Shown in pieces: positions 53,712 to 64,000 of a stretch of 64,000 bases of DNA. The first letter of the stretch is position 1. The number at the start of each line of letters is the position of its first letter. This stretch comes from Theropithecus gelada (Eukaryota; Chordata; Mammalia; Primates; Cercopithecidae): contig NC_037668.1 of the NCBI RefSeq assembly GCF_003255815.1, forward strand, positions 64,313,582-64,377,581. The letters run 5' to 3'. The position numbers were made by a program, and so were the translations under genes. The notes below the pieces were generated by a model that made no database searches, was not told where the DNA came from, and worked only from the letters and a program-made list of their open reading frames with translations.

Positions 53712-55141
53712 AATGAGGATGATTTCCAACGCCACCTGGGCCCTCACTGCTCCTTGACCATCATCATACCCTGCTCTGTCAGCCTGTCACATCTCCCAGT
53801 TGCCCCCACCAAACCTTTCCACCCTCCCCCACCTCCATCCTCCTTATACCAGTCGTGCTCTGCAGACAACCTCAACTTGCCCTCTACTAGGTAGATCAAG
53901 ATCATCAGATGTGGGTTCCCTAGATTTCCATCCATCTCTCTCAGTGTCCTCCCCAGTCCTACTTCAGAGGGAGGGGCTCCATCCTCTTGTCCCATCCCCC
54001 CACCTCTCCAGAGTGCCCTAAATCATATTGCCTCCAACTGGCTCCAAGACCCTTCTCCGTCAATTAGCTTCCTATGTCTTAATTTCTTTGTTCATTTACT
54101 CATTCGTTCAACATCCCTCCTCTTTCTCCAACTCTGCATTAAGCCCTCAGTCTGCACATTTGCTCATACTTTTCCCAACTGGAAAGTCCTTTAAATACTT
54201 CCTCAGCAATTGCCCCATTGTCTTTCCTTCCCTTCCCAGCAATGCTCCTTTCCTGCTTCCTCACCGTGCTTGCTGTCCTCACCAGCTCCATTCCTGCTTC
54301 TGTCTCCACTAAACCATTCTTGTGGAGAATACCAGCGACCCACTTACCAAATCCAATGACATGTCTCGGTCCTTATCTTACTAGATCTCTTGGCAGCAGC
54401 TGACATTGTCAACTGCCTTATTCTGCTGCCTCTCTCTTCCCCTGCTTTGAAATGTCTACTTTGTCCAGATTTCCCCCACCTCTCTTGTTAGTCCCTTTCT
54501 CTGCTTCCAGCAGCTCCCCTCAGGGATTTGTCTTGGCCCTCTTCTTTGGAAATAACACCTAACCGCACAACGTTAACTCCTGTGTGACTTCTACCTTGCC
54601 TTCCAGATCTGTGTCTTCAGCCCAAACCTAGCTCCTGTGCCCCAGGCCCATCTAGACAACTTTCTCCTGGGCACTTTGTGCGGTGCCCAGACCCATTGTC
54701 CTGCCTTCTCCAAACCTGCTCTGCCATTTGTGCTCTGTACGCAGGCTAGTGGGACAGTTCATCGTATTTCTGGGGTCAGAAATCTCATCTTCGCCTCTGG
54801 CATATCATCAGTTGTCCAGTTCTGTCAGGTCTGCCTCCCTAAGATACCTGGCTGAGACCTCACTTCTCTCTCCTACATCTCCCAGGAACCTTCTCTGACC
54901 TCTAGAGAGGCAGGACCTCTGGCCCTTAAGCATTTGCAGTTCACTGTACTTCTCCTGGGCAGCACTTTGTCACACTTGCAATTGAATAACTGATCATATA
55001 TGTATTTATTTAATGTCTGTCTTCCTGCCAGACGGTGGGGTCTGTAAAGGCAGGGATTGTCTCTCTCCTGGTTGTCTCTGTGTCCCTAGTACCTGGCATG
55101 GTTGCTGGTATATGTTAGGGACTCAACAAATACTTGTGGAG
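53712..55141 (+). mobile_element. L2 LINE, 1.4 kb 3' part
   Basis: The longest L2 here, in sense order from the reverse transcriptase region to the end: GACCCTTCTCCGTC, TAGATCTCTTGGCAGCAGCT (54384), CAGGGATTTGTCTTGGCCCT (54523), TTCTGGGGTCAGAAATCTCA, GGCAGGGATTGTCTCTCTCC (55061), CTAGTACCTGGCATGGTTGC and CAACAAATACTTGTGGAG. Stops and frameshifts destroy the reading frame. Confidence 0.8.
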
Positions 55142-55699
55142 TGCCCAGGCAGCAGTAGGGAGGAATTCTAGATTGGGGAGAGGTGGGACGAATGTCCCGG
55201 CATTAGGTGCCCACGTGGGAAAGCACAAAGTAAAGCAAGGTGCACCCCTGAACCCTATTGCCTCTGCTCCCCTCCCCACAAAGCCTCTGAAGACAGCAGC
55301 TATGGAGGTTTTTGTTCTATTGACAGGAGGCGAAGCAGCTACAAGCTCCTTAATCACCTCTTCACAAACATGGGGAAGCCTCATTAATCCCAGCGAGCAG
55401 ATGATCTATGGTTCCCAGCTCAGGTCTCTGGAAAACTGGCCTTTCTCTGCAGATGCAGAACCCACCCCCACCCCACTGGGCAGGAGCATTCTGTCCCCTT
55501 CTCTCGTGTAGATAAACCACTGAGCCTTGGGAATCGTACCCTTGGTGGGGGTTCTTTGCCTGGGTGAGCCCACAGTGTACACCGAGACCAGGACCAATCT
55601 TCCACAGATGGCCACTGCTCACCTGCCACATAGACAAAACCTGGAAAAGGTTTGGTCATAGCAGTGCTGCAGGGGAAAGGAGCTCTCATGTGGTAGTTG
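55142..55699. other. Unique sequence
   Basis: No repeat recognised. A 125-codon plus frame (55134-55511) begins in L2 and lacks domains. Confidence 0.4.
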
Positions 55700-55701
55700 G
55701 G

Positions 55702-55748
55702 GTGTGTGTGTGTGTGTATGTGTGTGTGTGCGTGCGTGCGTGTGTGTG
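55702..55748 (+). repeat. (TG)n microsatellite with CGTG interruptions
   Basis: GT repeat broken by one TATG and by three CGTG units; 47 nt. Confidence 0.95.
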
Positions 55749-55764
55749 CAATTTGGTAGTATGA

Positions 55765-55955
55765 GTGGTTACATTCATGAACTTTGGAGACAGACTGGGT
55801 TAAAATCCCAACATTGGCACTTGCTGGCTGTGTGGGCTTGGGCAAGTCATTTGTTTTCTCCATATCTCAGTTTTCTCATTTGTAAAGTAGAGAAAATAAT
55901 AGTATCTACTCACAGGGTTATTATGGGGACAGGTATGTTAATATATGTAAAGGCT
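55765..55955 (+). mobile_element. MIR SINE
   Basis: GAACTTTGGAGACAGACTGG, CTGGCTGTGTGGGCTTGGGC, CTCAGTTTTCTCATTTGTAA and CAGGGTTATTATGGGGAC. Near full length. Confidence 0.9.
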
Positions 55956-56112
55956 TGGTTTCAGTCATCCTCTATCTGAACTGAAACACTTTAGAAGCTA
56001 TACTCCCTCTCCTCACCCTGAACTAGGAGACCAGAGGCTTGCTATGGAAAGCATGGGTAGAGGAGCAGGCTCTCGTTGGCTGCTCTTTGACCAGTGGTTT
56101 GGGGGCTCCTTA
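55956..56112. other. Unassigned sequence
   Basis: Nothing recognised. Confidence 0.35.
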
Positions 56113-56126
56113 GAAGTGAGACTCAA

Positions 56127-56320
56127 GGAATTCAAGACCAGCCTGGCCAACATGGTGAAACCCCATCTCTACTAAAAATACAAAATTTAGCTGGGCATGT
56201 AATGCCAGCTACCTGGGAGGCTGAGGCAGGAGAATCACTTGAACCCAGCAGTGAGCCGAGATCATGCCACTGGACTCTAGCCTGGGGGACAAGAGTGAGA
56301 CTTCATCTTAAAAAAAAAAG
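56127..56320 (+). mobile_element. AluS, 5' truncated
   Basis: Starts at AATTCAAGACCAGCCTGGCC, about 60-70 nt into the Alu; internal deletion after CTTGAACCCAG. Perfect 14-bp duplication GAAGTGAGACTCAA (56113-56126, 56321-56334), so the truncation happened at insertion. Confidence 0.94.
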
Positions 56321-56384
56321 GAAGTGAGACTCAAATATCCCCAGCTATGCCCTGCTGTGTAGCTGCATGTCCTGTGTAAATGGC

Positions 56385-56510
56385 TGTAATTAGAGGCTGG
56401 GAACACTGGACTCTTATCCTGATTTTGCATCTGACTTGTGTAAACCTGGGCAATTTGCTTTCCTTCTGGGCCTCAGTCTCTCTATCTGCACAATGAAGGA
56501 GTTGGCCTAG
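56385..56510 (+). mobile_element. MIR SINE
   Basis: AACACTGGACTCTTATCC, GACTTGTGTAAACCTGGGCA and CTCTATCTGCACAATGAAGG. Confidence 0.7.
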
Positions 56511-57837
56511 AAAGGAGATGGATTTTATTTCATATGCCACTTCAGATCAACTGGTGGTAGCTGGAGATGTGGATGGAGAAGGATTCTGAAGCTGTGCCCA
56601 GGCTCTGTAGGAAAGGGTGTCTGTGATTGATGAGCGATATCTGCAACAGACCTGGGATAGAGGTGTGATGGACAGCGTTTCTTGTATTTGCCATCCCTAA
56701 GCTAGATGCTTGATTTTTAAAGGATCCACCTTGATCTAAAGATGTTCAGAATGTGCATGTTCAGAATGAGATTCATTAACAATCCAGACATGATCTTGGC
56801 ATTAGTCCCAGGAATCCCTGCTCATTGAGCTTCAGTGCTACCGGAGTTTGAGGAGGAGAGGGGTCTTCTATAGTCCGGTCCCAAATACCTGTAAATATAG
56901 CTGATGGTCACCATGAAGGGGGTGAGAGACGTGTCTAGAGAGTAGAACCTAGAAGGGGACTGGGAAGCATATGAGGGATGACACCTAGCCAGGGAGGCGG
57001 TAAGGGTGGCAAGCATGATGAGATGCCATGGAGCAGCCAGGCATGGGTGGATCATCTGTGAGTTTTAAGGCCAGAGGGGGAATAGTCAATGAGATTAAGG
57101 GAGACAATCTTACAAGTGTGCCTGGGGCAGGCTCTGCCCAGAGTAGGACCAGTGCTTAGGCTGGGACACAGGAAGCCTCTTCCCTAGGAACTACTACTTC
57201 CTGTAGACTCCAGCTGAAGGCCCTGGTCGTATTGGCCTTGCTCCTAACAGAACTCTCATAGAACTGGACATAGAAAACAGGCAAGAGGCAAAGGCCAAGA
57301 GGAATTGGCTGGGGTCAGAAGTATTGAAAGCTCCGAAAGTGGAAGGTGATTTTCTGAGTCTCCTTGGAAACCTGAGTCCCTATAGTGTTCCAGGTTGGGA
57401 GGAGGTGAGTAGCTGGGTGTGAGTAAGGGGCTCCATTCCTGGTGGTGGTGGTTTTGTTTGAGGGCACTCATAGGTCTGAGGGTTTCCCAGCCTGCAGGCA
57501 GTTTTAGAATCGATCAAGTTCATAAGCACAGAGCTCATCAACAATTAAGCTCATGTAACCATTTCTCTCTTTGTCAATTCATTGAAATTTAGGAGAATGA
57601 ATTTTATTCTTCTTTAAATTTATTGTCTGCTAACTCAGTCAAGGTTCTTTTAGCAACTTAATTGTTTCTGTATTACTCCTAACTCAACAAAAATGTCAGA
57701 AAATGAAGTTGATAGTTTAAAAAACCTTATTCTACATCCAGCAAGTACCTTCCCTATCGTTAACAATGAGTCATTTTCTGTACTTGGCCTCTAAACACAG
57801 AACAGTCTATAGAGTTACACAGCTGCTGTCACAAATG
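56511..57837. other. Unique sequence
   Basis: No transposon recognised. 57500-57760 is AT-rich and may be a conserved element; 56822-57055 (minus) is a 77-codon frame without a domain. No splice or transcript evidence. Confidence 0.45.
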
Positions 57838-58094
57838 GTTAGTCAGACAGGCCTGGGTTCAAAGTTCTTCCCCTGCCCTCCACTGCTGCATGCTGGTGGC
57901 ATGACCTTGGGTAAGTAACTTAGCCTATGTGCACCTGAGTTTCCTCACCTGTAAAATGGGTATAATAATACAGACCTGCACAACGTCATATTGTATGATT
58001 AGTAAGGTAATTGTATGTAAAGCATGCAGCAGAAGAGGGTCTAACACCTAGAATGTGCTTAAGGAATGGTAGCTATTGCAGTTTTATTATTGGA
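57838..58094 (+). mobile_element. MIR SINE
   Basis: GGTGGCATGACCTTGGGTAA, GTAACTTAGCCTATGTGCAC, CACCTGTAAAATGGGTATAA and ATGGTAGCTATTGCAG. Near full length. Confidence 0.9.
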
Positions 58095-58600
58095 GTAAAT
58101 GCATATTCACAGTAACATTTAGTTGCAGTTAAGCATGACTTCAGTAATAAGTGCTGTAACACCTGATACAATAAGATAAATACGGTAACACAGATTTATG
58201 GTAATACCATTAGAGTCCTACACACAGTAACAGAATCGTTGCATGGAAACAGTAACATACAAATGCAGTAGTGTAATTGCAATAATGTATAGCCACAGTT
58301 ACATATGCATATAATAACTTTTAGCTATACTAAGGATGATAAATAACACAGTAACAGCTACAGTATCCATATACAGTATCACACAACTCTAGTAATATAT
58401 ATATGTTATAGTAATATATAGATGCAACAACTTAGAGTAAAAATAGACAGGGTAAGTCACAGGTAGAGTGACATTCCCTATGAGAGATAGATAACTACAG
58501 AAATACATAGATCCTATAATATGGTTAAATTTTCTTATAGGAATTATAATGTGTAGTCCAATAACATGTGGATAGAGTAATGCACAGAGTCAGACCTGTA
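58095..58600 (+). repeat. Degenerate minisatellite, CAGTAA core
   Basis: About 18 occurrences of a (C/T)AGTAA(C/T)A-like word in 500 bp at spacings mostly between 14 and 35 nt: for example CACAGTAACA at 58108, 58225 and 58350, ACAGTAACAT at 58248, TAGTAATATA at 58392 and 58409. AT-rich filler. It directly follows the MIR end. The unit (about 20-25 nt) is too decayed to align by eye over its whole length. Confidence 0.6.
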
Positions 58601-58889
58601 GGAACATTGATAAAAAGCAGGCAATGTTGCTTCCAGCAGTCTGTCTACAGTTGGAGTTCTTATTTTTTTCAGGTTATAGTTTTTCTGAGAATCTTATGAA
58701 AGCTATGGATGCTCTTCTTAGAAAAAAACAAACCTTCCAAAATGCATTTATAAGTGGCAAAATTCTGTATCTGTGTAGTCCTAGCTCTGGTCTGATATTT
58801 AGTGTTCAGATGTCCCAGATTCAAACACTTGAGAATCAGAGCAAGGAGAAATAATCTCTTAAGAGATCAGACTTCTGTCCACATCCAGG
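58601..58889. other. Probable decayed repeat
   Basis: CTGAGAATCTTATGAAAGCT and ATGGATGCTCTTCTTAGAAA form a phrase common in an ancient mammalian repeat whose name I do not know. Confidence 0.35.
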
Positions 58890-59285
58890 CATAGTCTATT
58901 CCTGCTTACTGGACTCTGATCTGATTTGATTTGATTTTTTAGGTGACCCAGTCTTCTGTACTGTTGGAGCAAAAGGGCATCTCTTTTTGATCATGGTTTT
59001 GAGATCCAGCTGCTCCTGTTGGCTAATCTGACTTCTGCTGAGGAGATCATCTTTGTTTGAGCAAAAGTCCTTTTTGACCAATATCTTGTAAAGCCCAAAA
59101 AAGTCAGTTCCAAACAGCCTACGCATAGGCTGGTCAGTCCTTTTGTATGGAGATGTTGGTGGCAGTTGCAACCTGGCTTGTGCCTGGGGCTGCGGTGGAA
59201 GATGAGTAACTATTTAGGGGCAGCTGGTGTCCACTAAAGTCAAACTGACAGACCACCTTCTTCATAGTTACATTTCCCTGGACTT
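58890..59285 (-). pseudogene. Coding-like remnant, probable processed pseudogene of unknown parent
   Basis: The minus strand holds a 91-codon frame (58896-59171). Its product is lysine-rich and reads like real protein (parts: MRRLFGTDFFGLYKILVKK; SQQEQLDLKTMIKKRCPF). The frame continues upstream with VTHLPPQPQAQARLQLPP until a stop near 59215, while another frame further upstream also reads open. No intron-like break within the stretch. I cannot name a parent, and no poly-A tail or target duplication was identified. Confidence 0.35.
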
Positions 59286-59288
59286 GCT

Positions 59289-59710
59289 ATATCAGTTAGC
59301 TATTGCTGTGTAACAAAATAGACCAAAGCTTAAAAAATACACATTTGTTATTGCTCATGCATTTATGGGTCAAGTGGATGGTTCTTCTGATGTGGGATAG
59401 GCTTGGCTGGTTTTGGCTGGACATACTCATACATCTACAGTCAACTGGCTGGTCTAGGATGGCCCTGACTGGGAGAACTGGCTCAAATAGGTGTACTGTC
59501 CATGTATCTCTCACATCCCTCTAGCAGGCTTGTTTACAAGGCAGCATCAGGATTCTGAGAGAAAGAGAGAGAAAGAGGGAGGGAGGGAGCTGTGTGTGCA
59601 AGCCTGTTGAGGCCACAGCTTCAACTGGGGCACTGGCACTCCTGCTGCATTCTATTGATCAAAACAAGTGATGAAGTCAGCCCAGACTCAAGGGGTGAGA
59701 AAACAGACCC
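59289..59710 (-). mobile_element. Older MLT1-type MaLR LTR, antisense
   Basis: Plus strand: ATATCAGTTAGCTATTGCTG, TGTAACAAAATAGACC, CACATCCCTCTAGCAGGC and GCATTCTATTGATCAAAACA with AAGTCAGCCCAGACTCAAGG. A GA-rich stretch lies at 59558-59590. Confidence 0.75.
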
Positions 59711-59934
59711 CAATTCCTGATGGAGGGAGCTGGAAAGTCAAATTGCAAAGGTTTTGGTACAGAGAAGAGTGGAGGACTGGGGAACAACCACACCTACTTT
59801 TCAGGGAGAGTTGCTGGGGCCTCTGCCAAGTCCTCCTTTGGATCCCTCAGCAGAGCCAAAACTGTATCTTGGGCTGATTTCTGACCCTGCACACCTGAGA
59901 CCAGGCTCCACATGGGCAGTGGGGCCCATTTGCT
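59711..59934. other. Unassigned sequence
   Basis: Nothing recognised; may belong to the LTRs on either side. Confidence 0.3.
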
Positions 59935-60405
59935 GGTCTCAAACCCTCATAAATGCCTACTTCCCTTGGATGATTGGCCCAGAGGTGAACACTTGACCCA
60001 AAAGGGCTCATCCACTGGCTTCTAGTGATCTGTGCCTTGCAGGATTTCTCCTAACAATGAGCTGGGCCACCACAATTCTCTACTGGGAATTTGAAATCTG
60101 GGCCAAGAGGTGATGCAAGAGTCACTGGTGGGTGGAAACTGAGAGATCATGATGAGGGAGCAGAGCAGACTCTCAGAGAGAAATGCAGAAGAGAGAGACC
60201 ATGTAAGTATAGAAAGGAGGCAAAGAGAGAAGTGGACTGGCCCCAGGTGCTTTCCTGTTTCCAGAAAACTTGCCTGAACTTTGTTTTCTGTCCTTGAATT
60301 CAATGAAAGCTCTGTTTCCATATAATATGCCTCTTGCTTTTGCTTGAGAAAATCTGATGGGGGTTCTATTCTTTGCAACCAAACACTGTTGATTAAGGAT
60401 CCCCT
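59935..60405 (+). mobile_element. ERVL-type LTR (LTR16/LTR33-like)
   Basis: GATTGGCCCAGAGGTGAACA, CTACTGGGAATTTGAAATCT, TTGAATTCAATGAAAGCTCT, ATGCCTCTTGCTTTTGCTTG, and CTTTGCAACCAAACACTG occur in the order I know from ERVL LTRs. A solo LTR; subfamily from memory. Confidence 0.5.
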
Positions 60406-61025
60406 TTAGTGGGGAGAAGGCCAGACAAAGCTTCCATGGGGGACCCCAGCTTGTTGGCATCCATCCCATACATCCCAGAGCATTTTCTCTCTTGGGTCTT
60501 GCTGACAGCTCAGGCTCAAAATAATTAGCTTTCGATGTTTAGTCTCTGCCCCAAATCAGAGAGACACTTGATATTTGCAAAAGAAAGTCATTGACATTCA
60601 TTCCTGAATGTCCCTGAAGCTCCACCTTAGGGAGAGAGCCACATAGTTCACCAACCACAAAGATGATTTCCCCAAACTAGGGGTGAATGTTCTGCCTTTC
60701 ACTTTTATATAGGGCTGGTAGAGACACAGATGCTTGAAAAGAGTTTCTACACTTTCTTTTACACTCTTGTTGAAAACATTGTCCTCTACATGAGATCCTA
60801 TGTGATAAATTTATTTAAGAATTCATATCACATAGGATATGAATGGGTAAAAGTTATGAAGAACATTTTATGAGAGAGAGAGACCTCTGAAACTCAATCC
60901 TTTCTTTTTTGTTTTTCAAGGTTACAGGGAAGCTCACACCAAAATTTACCACTCAATCACTCGCTGACAGTTCCCAAACATGCCGATACTGATTTCATAT
61001 ATATCTATATATATCTATATATATA
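60406..61025. other. Unassigned AT-rich sequence
   Basis: Holds a perfect 13-bp inverted repeat (60795-60807, 60826-60838) and an AT palindrome-rich tract (60985-61039). No repeat family recognised. Confidence 0.4.
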
Positions 61026-61039
61026 GATATATATATATG
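60985..61039. repeat. AT-rich (TATATC/TATAGA)n palindromic tract
   Basis: Repeated ATATATCTAT units followed by ATAGATATATATATAT, so the two halves are mutually inverted. Confidence 0.9.
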
Positions 61040-61509
61040 CTAGCATTATTGCAATGAACGATCACAAACTTAATGGTTTAAAACAACACGCATTTATTAT
61101 TTTACAATTCTGGAGGTCAGAAGTCTAAAATTCATCCTAAGGGCTGAAATTCAGGGGTTAGCAGAGCTGCATTCCTTCTGGAGTCTCCTTGGGAAAAATC
61201 TGCTATCTTGCCTTTTCTAGAAGCTACCTGCTTTCCTTGGCTTGTGGTTCCTTCTCGCACCTTCAAAACCAACAGTATAGTGTCCCCCAATCTCTTTCTC
61301 TATCTGACTCTGATCCTCTTGCCTCCCTCTCATAAGAGCAGTTATGATTATATTGAACCTACTGAGATATTCTGAGATTATTCTTTCTAAATAAAATCAA
61401 CTTAATTCCATCTGCAAAGTCCCTTTTGCCATCTAAGGTAACCTAGTAACAGGTTCTGGGGATTAAGATGTGGACACCATTGGGAGGGGCTATTATACAG
61501 CCTGCCACA
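61030..61509 (-). mobile_element. MLT1-type MaLR LTR, antisense
   Basis: Plus strand: AACAACACGCATTTATTATT, CAATTCTGGAGGTCAGAAGT, TTCCTTGGCTTGTGGTTCC, CATCTGCAAAGTCCC, GGATTAAGATGTGGACACCA and GCTATTATACAGCCTGCCAC. Confidence 0.85.
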
Positions 61510-61639
61510 ATATATATCTCAGCTCCCCTGTCCCATTTATGGGACAATTCTGAGGTGTGTTCTACAGCCTCACAGCAGATCCCCGGCAGGATTGAATCTC
61601 CGTTGCTCAGAGCATAACCCACTCATGAACACATCTTTA

Positions 61640-61790
61640 TTGGTTCTCTTCCCTCCTTGTGTTCCTACTTCCTGACACACTCCTTGGGATCACCTCTGAT
61701 AAATTATTTGTACCCAAAGTGTTGTTTCAGAATCTGTTTTGGAGGAAACATGAACTGAAACAAGAACCATATTAGCCTAGATTTATCGGC
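61640..61790 (+). mobile_element. LTR-like 3' end, unclassified
   Basis: TCCTTGGGATCACCTCTGAT, AAATTATTTGTACCCAAAGT, TTCAGAATCTGTTTTGGAGG resemble the 3' end of a solo LTR. Confidence 0.4.
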
Positions 61791-61861
61791 ATATTTTCCT
61801 TTCCTTCTTTCTCTGGAGTCCTCTGAATTTTCTATTTTTAACACTTATGTAAAAAAAAAAC

Positions 61862-61950
61862 CAGCATAATATAGAAAAGAACACGAGATTTGGAGCCAGA
61901 GAGACATAGATTCAAATGTGAACTCAATTTCTTATGAATTGTGTGTTTTA
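61862..61950 (+). mobile_element. MIR SINE fragment
   Basis: GAACACGAGATTTGGAGCCA and GATTCAAATGTGAACTCAAT match the MIR 5' half. Confidence 0.75.
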
Positions 61951-62694
61951 AAGCACTACAAGTTTCTGAAATATCTTCTGCATCGTCCAAAACATTTTTT
62001 CCCTGACTAGTGTGGTATTAAAGTGCATTTCATGTTGCTCTTTAAAACTAATAGATAATCCATGCATATACATTCTGGTGTGCAAAATATGTGCTTCACC
62101 AGAACATATATTTCATGATCTGTTGAGATACCAGAGGTTTCCCAGTGCATAGTGTTTAATGAGGACCTCTAGTTTCGCATTATTGAAGCCCATGTTTCCC
62201 ATATACTTAAAATTATCAGAGTATCTGTTCACAGGTTTCTGATGCTTGTTGGGTTGCATGGGACCCCTGTTACATGCCGATTGTGGAAGGGTCTACATTG
62301 CCTGCTTCTCATCACCTGAGGCTGCAGGCCCTGTCCATGGTCCTGATGTGGACTCAAGCTCTTCAAGAGCGACTCTCTTCAATGTGGGATTCTCAAGATG
62401 ACCCTTTGGAAGTGCAAAGAAAATATTAAAATGGTGATTTATCTATTTAAAAAGATCCAAGTTCAGTTTTACTAGTATTTAATATGTGGATTGATATTGG
62501 TGTCCTGTTATAAGTTGGGTAGTCATGGTACATGGAAGGGCCAAGGTGTGCTGAGGGAGGAATAGCATTCCACAGAGCAAGAAGATTAATGGTGGTATCT
62601 ACCTTCATATGCCACTCCTGGCCATATCATTCCAGTTTACATGTGACTGTTTAAGGGATTCATGGGTTATGAAATTTAGTTTGACTTTAAGCAA
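61951..62694. other. Unassigned sequence
   Basis: AT-rich, no repeat recognised, no credible frame. Confidence 0.4.
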
Positions 62695-63145
62695 AGTTTT
62701 AATTACAGGATAATTTATATACAAAAACGTATACAAATTTTAAGGGTACAAGTCAATAGACTTTCACAAAGTAAACACATCTCTTATAACCATATACTCC
62801 AGATTAGAAACAAAGTTTCCAGCACCCCCGAAGCCACTTCTATGACGTCTAGCCATCACTACCTACCCCTCAGTAACCCTTATCCTGATTTCTAGCACCA
62901 CCTATGAGTTTTATATGTTTTTGAACTTTGTATAAATGCAGTCATGCGTTTGAATGACTTTTTAAATTCAACATTACACTTGTGAGGCTCATTCAATCAC
63001 ATTGTTTTGTAGTTTGTTCATTCTCATTGTTGCACAACATTACACTGCATGCACACATCCATTCTCCTGTTAACGAGCACTTTTGGTCCATCCAGGTCCT
63101 GGATATTATAAATAGTGCCACTAAGAACATTCTTATGCATGTCCT
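62695..63145 (-). mobile_element. L1M LINE 3' UTR, antisense
   Basis: TTTTAATTACAGGATAATTT, GACTTTCACAAAGTAAACAC, TCCTGATTTCTAGCACCACC, CTTTGTATAAATGCAGTCAT and CACACATCCATTCTCCTGTT. Confidence 0.8.
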
Positions 63146-63511
63146 TCTATGAGATAATTTAATTTTAACTAAAATAATCCTCACAAAATGGGCAGATGGC
63201 TTAAAAATTTCCTGCAAATATACCATGAGTTGAAGATAATACTAATAAATACAAGTCCATCAGATAGCTATAAAATGGAAAGGATGATACTTCTAGTCCA
63301 AATAGAAAGTTTTGGACCAATGATGAGTATTTAATCATACCCAACAAAAAATTAGCAAAAGAGGAGGAAAAATTTAAGAAGATTTTGCTATGTACATGTG
63401 ACTATTCATGATAGACGTCGAGAAATTAGCTAACGAGAATGTAAGTGTCTGCAGTTAGCATGTGTGGATGTCATTGGCTCCATGCACCAGATATTTCTGA
63501 TTCTTTTTTAA
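63146..63511. other. Unassigned AT-rich sequence
   Basis: Nothing recognised. Confidence 0.4.
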
Positions 63512-63816
63512 AAGATTGTCTCTTTTTAAAAAATTTTAATAGGTTTTTGGAGAACAGGTCGTGTTTGGTTACATGAATAAATCCTTTAGTGGTGATTTCT
63601 GAGATTTTGGTGCACCCATCACCTGAGCAGTGTACACTGTACCCAATGTGTAGTCTTTTATCTCTTACCCCACTTCCACTCTTCCCCTGAGTCCCAAAAG
63701 TCCAGTGAATAATTCTTATGCCTTTGCATCCTCATAGCTTAGCTCCCACTTATAAGTGAGAACATGCGATGTCTGGTTTTCCATTCCTGAGTTACTTCGC
63801 TTAGAATAATGGTCTC
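63512..63816 (-). mobile_element. Primate L1 (L1P-type) 3' end, antisense
   Basis: GGTTTTTGGAGAACAGGTCG, TTTAGTGGTGATTTCTGAGA, GTGCACCCATCACCTGAGCA, CATAGCTTAGCTCCCACTTA and TTTTCCATTCCTGAGTTACT are reverse L1P 3' sequence. Its right side is cut by an Alu. Confidence 0.9.
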
Positions 63817-64000
63817 GACATCCTGGATAACACAGTGAAACCCCGTTTCTACTGAAAATACAAAAAATTAGCTGGGCATGGTGGCACGCACCTGTAGTCC
63901 CAACTACTCGGGAGGCTGAGGCAGGAGAATCGCTTGAACCCAGGAGGCGGAGGTTGCAGTGAGCCGAGGTTGAGCCATTGCACTCCAGCCTGGGTGACAG
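63817..64000 (+). mobile_element. Alu (S/Y), 5' truncated, cut by window end
   Basis: Sense Alu from the middle of the left arm (ACATCCTGGATAACACAGTG) to the window edge at CTCCAGCCTGGGTGACAG. The tail lies outside the window. Confidence 0.93.

Noticed and set aside
1..64000. An undescribed multi-gene system (defence, biosynthetic, mobile)
   Set aside because: No gene cluster, no operon-like spacing and no intact frame above 240 codons. Content is fully typical of repeat-rich primate intergenic or intronic DNA.

Overview
This window is primate nuclear DNA with no protein-coding gene that I can support. Primate origin rests on about 23 Alu copies plus L1, MIR, L2, MaLR/ERVL LTR and hAT-type DNA transposon remnants. 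Two young Alus (2924-3229 and 7371-7573) carry changes that I associate from memory with the AluYR lineages of Old World monkeys (a CTAG rather than CTAA motif before the central T-run, and GGCTTGAGCC rather than GGCGTGAGCC near the right end). A macaque, baboon or vervet is therefore more likely than human. This is an inference, not a database match.

Layout. 1-13.5 kb: old L1 and MIR pieces, a nested cluster (MaLR LTR + MER1-type hAT + two Alus, 3295-4920), a very young truncated Alu at 7371-7573, unique DNA, and a full-length processed pseudogene of ferritin light chain (FTL) at 12602-13467. 13.9-17.9 kb: antisense L1 sequence broken by three Alus. 17.9-21.1 kb: mostly unique DNA, including a possible regulatory element near 20.3-20.6 kb. 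21-23 kb: several L2 fragments. 23-32 kb: Alus, MIRs, one MLT1 LTR and one antisense ERVL-type LTR. 32-36 kb: an L2-rich block interrupted by MLT1 LTRs and an Alu. 37.3-37.6 kb: an 85-bp unit repeated three times inside a MIR. 39 kb: a tetranucleotide microsatellite. 40-45 kb: a possible enhancer, an LTR-like repeat, L2 in both directions, and an MLT1 LTR holding a long CA repeat. 46-52 kb: mostly unique. 52-58 kb: L2, MIR and an LTR. 58.1-58.6 kb: a degenerate minisatellite. 58.9-64 kb: an unidentified coding-like antisense remnant, LTRs, antisense L1 and a final Alu cut by the window edge.

No genes act together here. The only recognisable former gene is the FTL retrocopy, which lost its ATG and has a stop codon at codon 7. 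The short open frames I examined lie in Alu, L1, L2 or LTR sequence, or in unique DNA without recognised domains. Possible function is limited to candidate noncoding regulatory elements (20.29-20.62 kb, 40.10-40.33 kb, and weaker ones near 8.3-8.56, 49.0-49.35 and 51.53-51.73 kb), proposed from motif content and lack of repeats. Conservation data are needed to test them. I found no sign of an undescribed multi-gene system, CRISPR array, integron or phage. Repeat subfamily names are from memory and are family-level calls; boundaries of old repeats are approximate to tens of bases.
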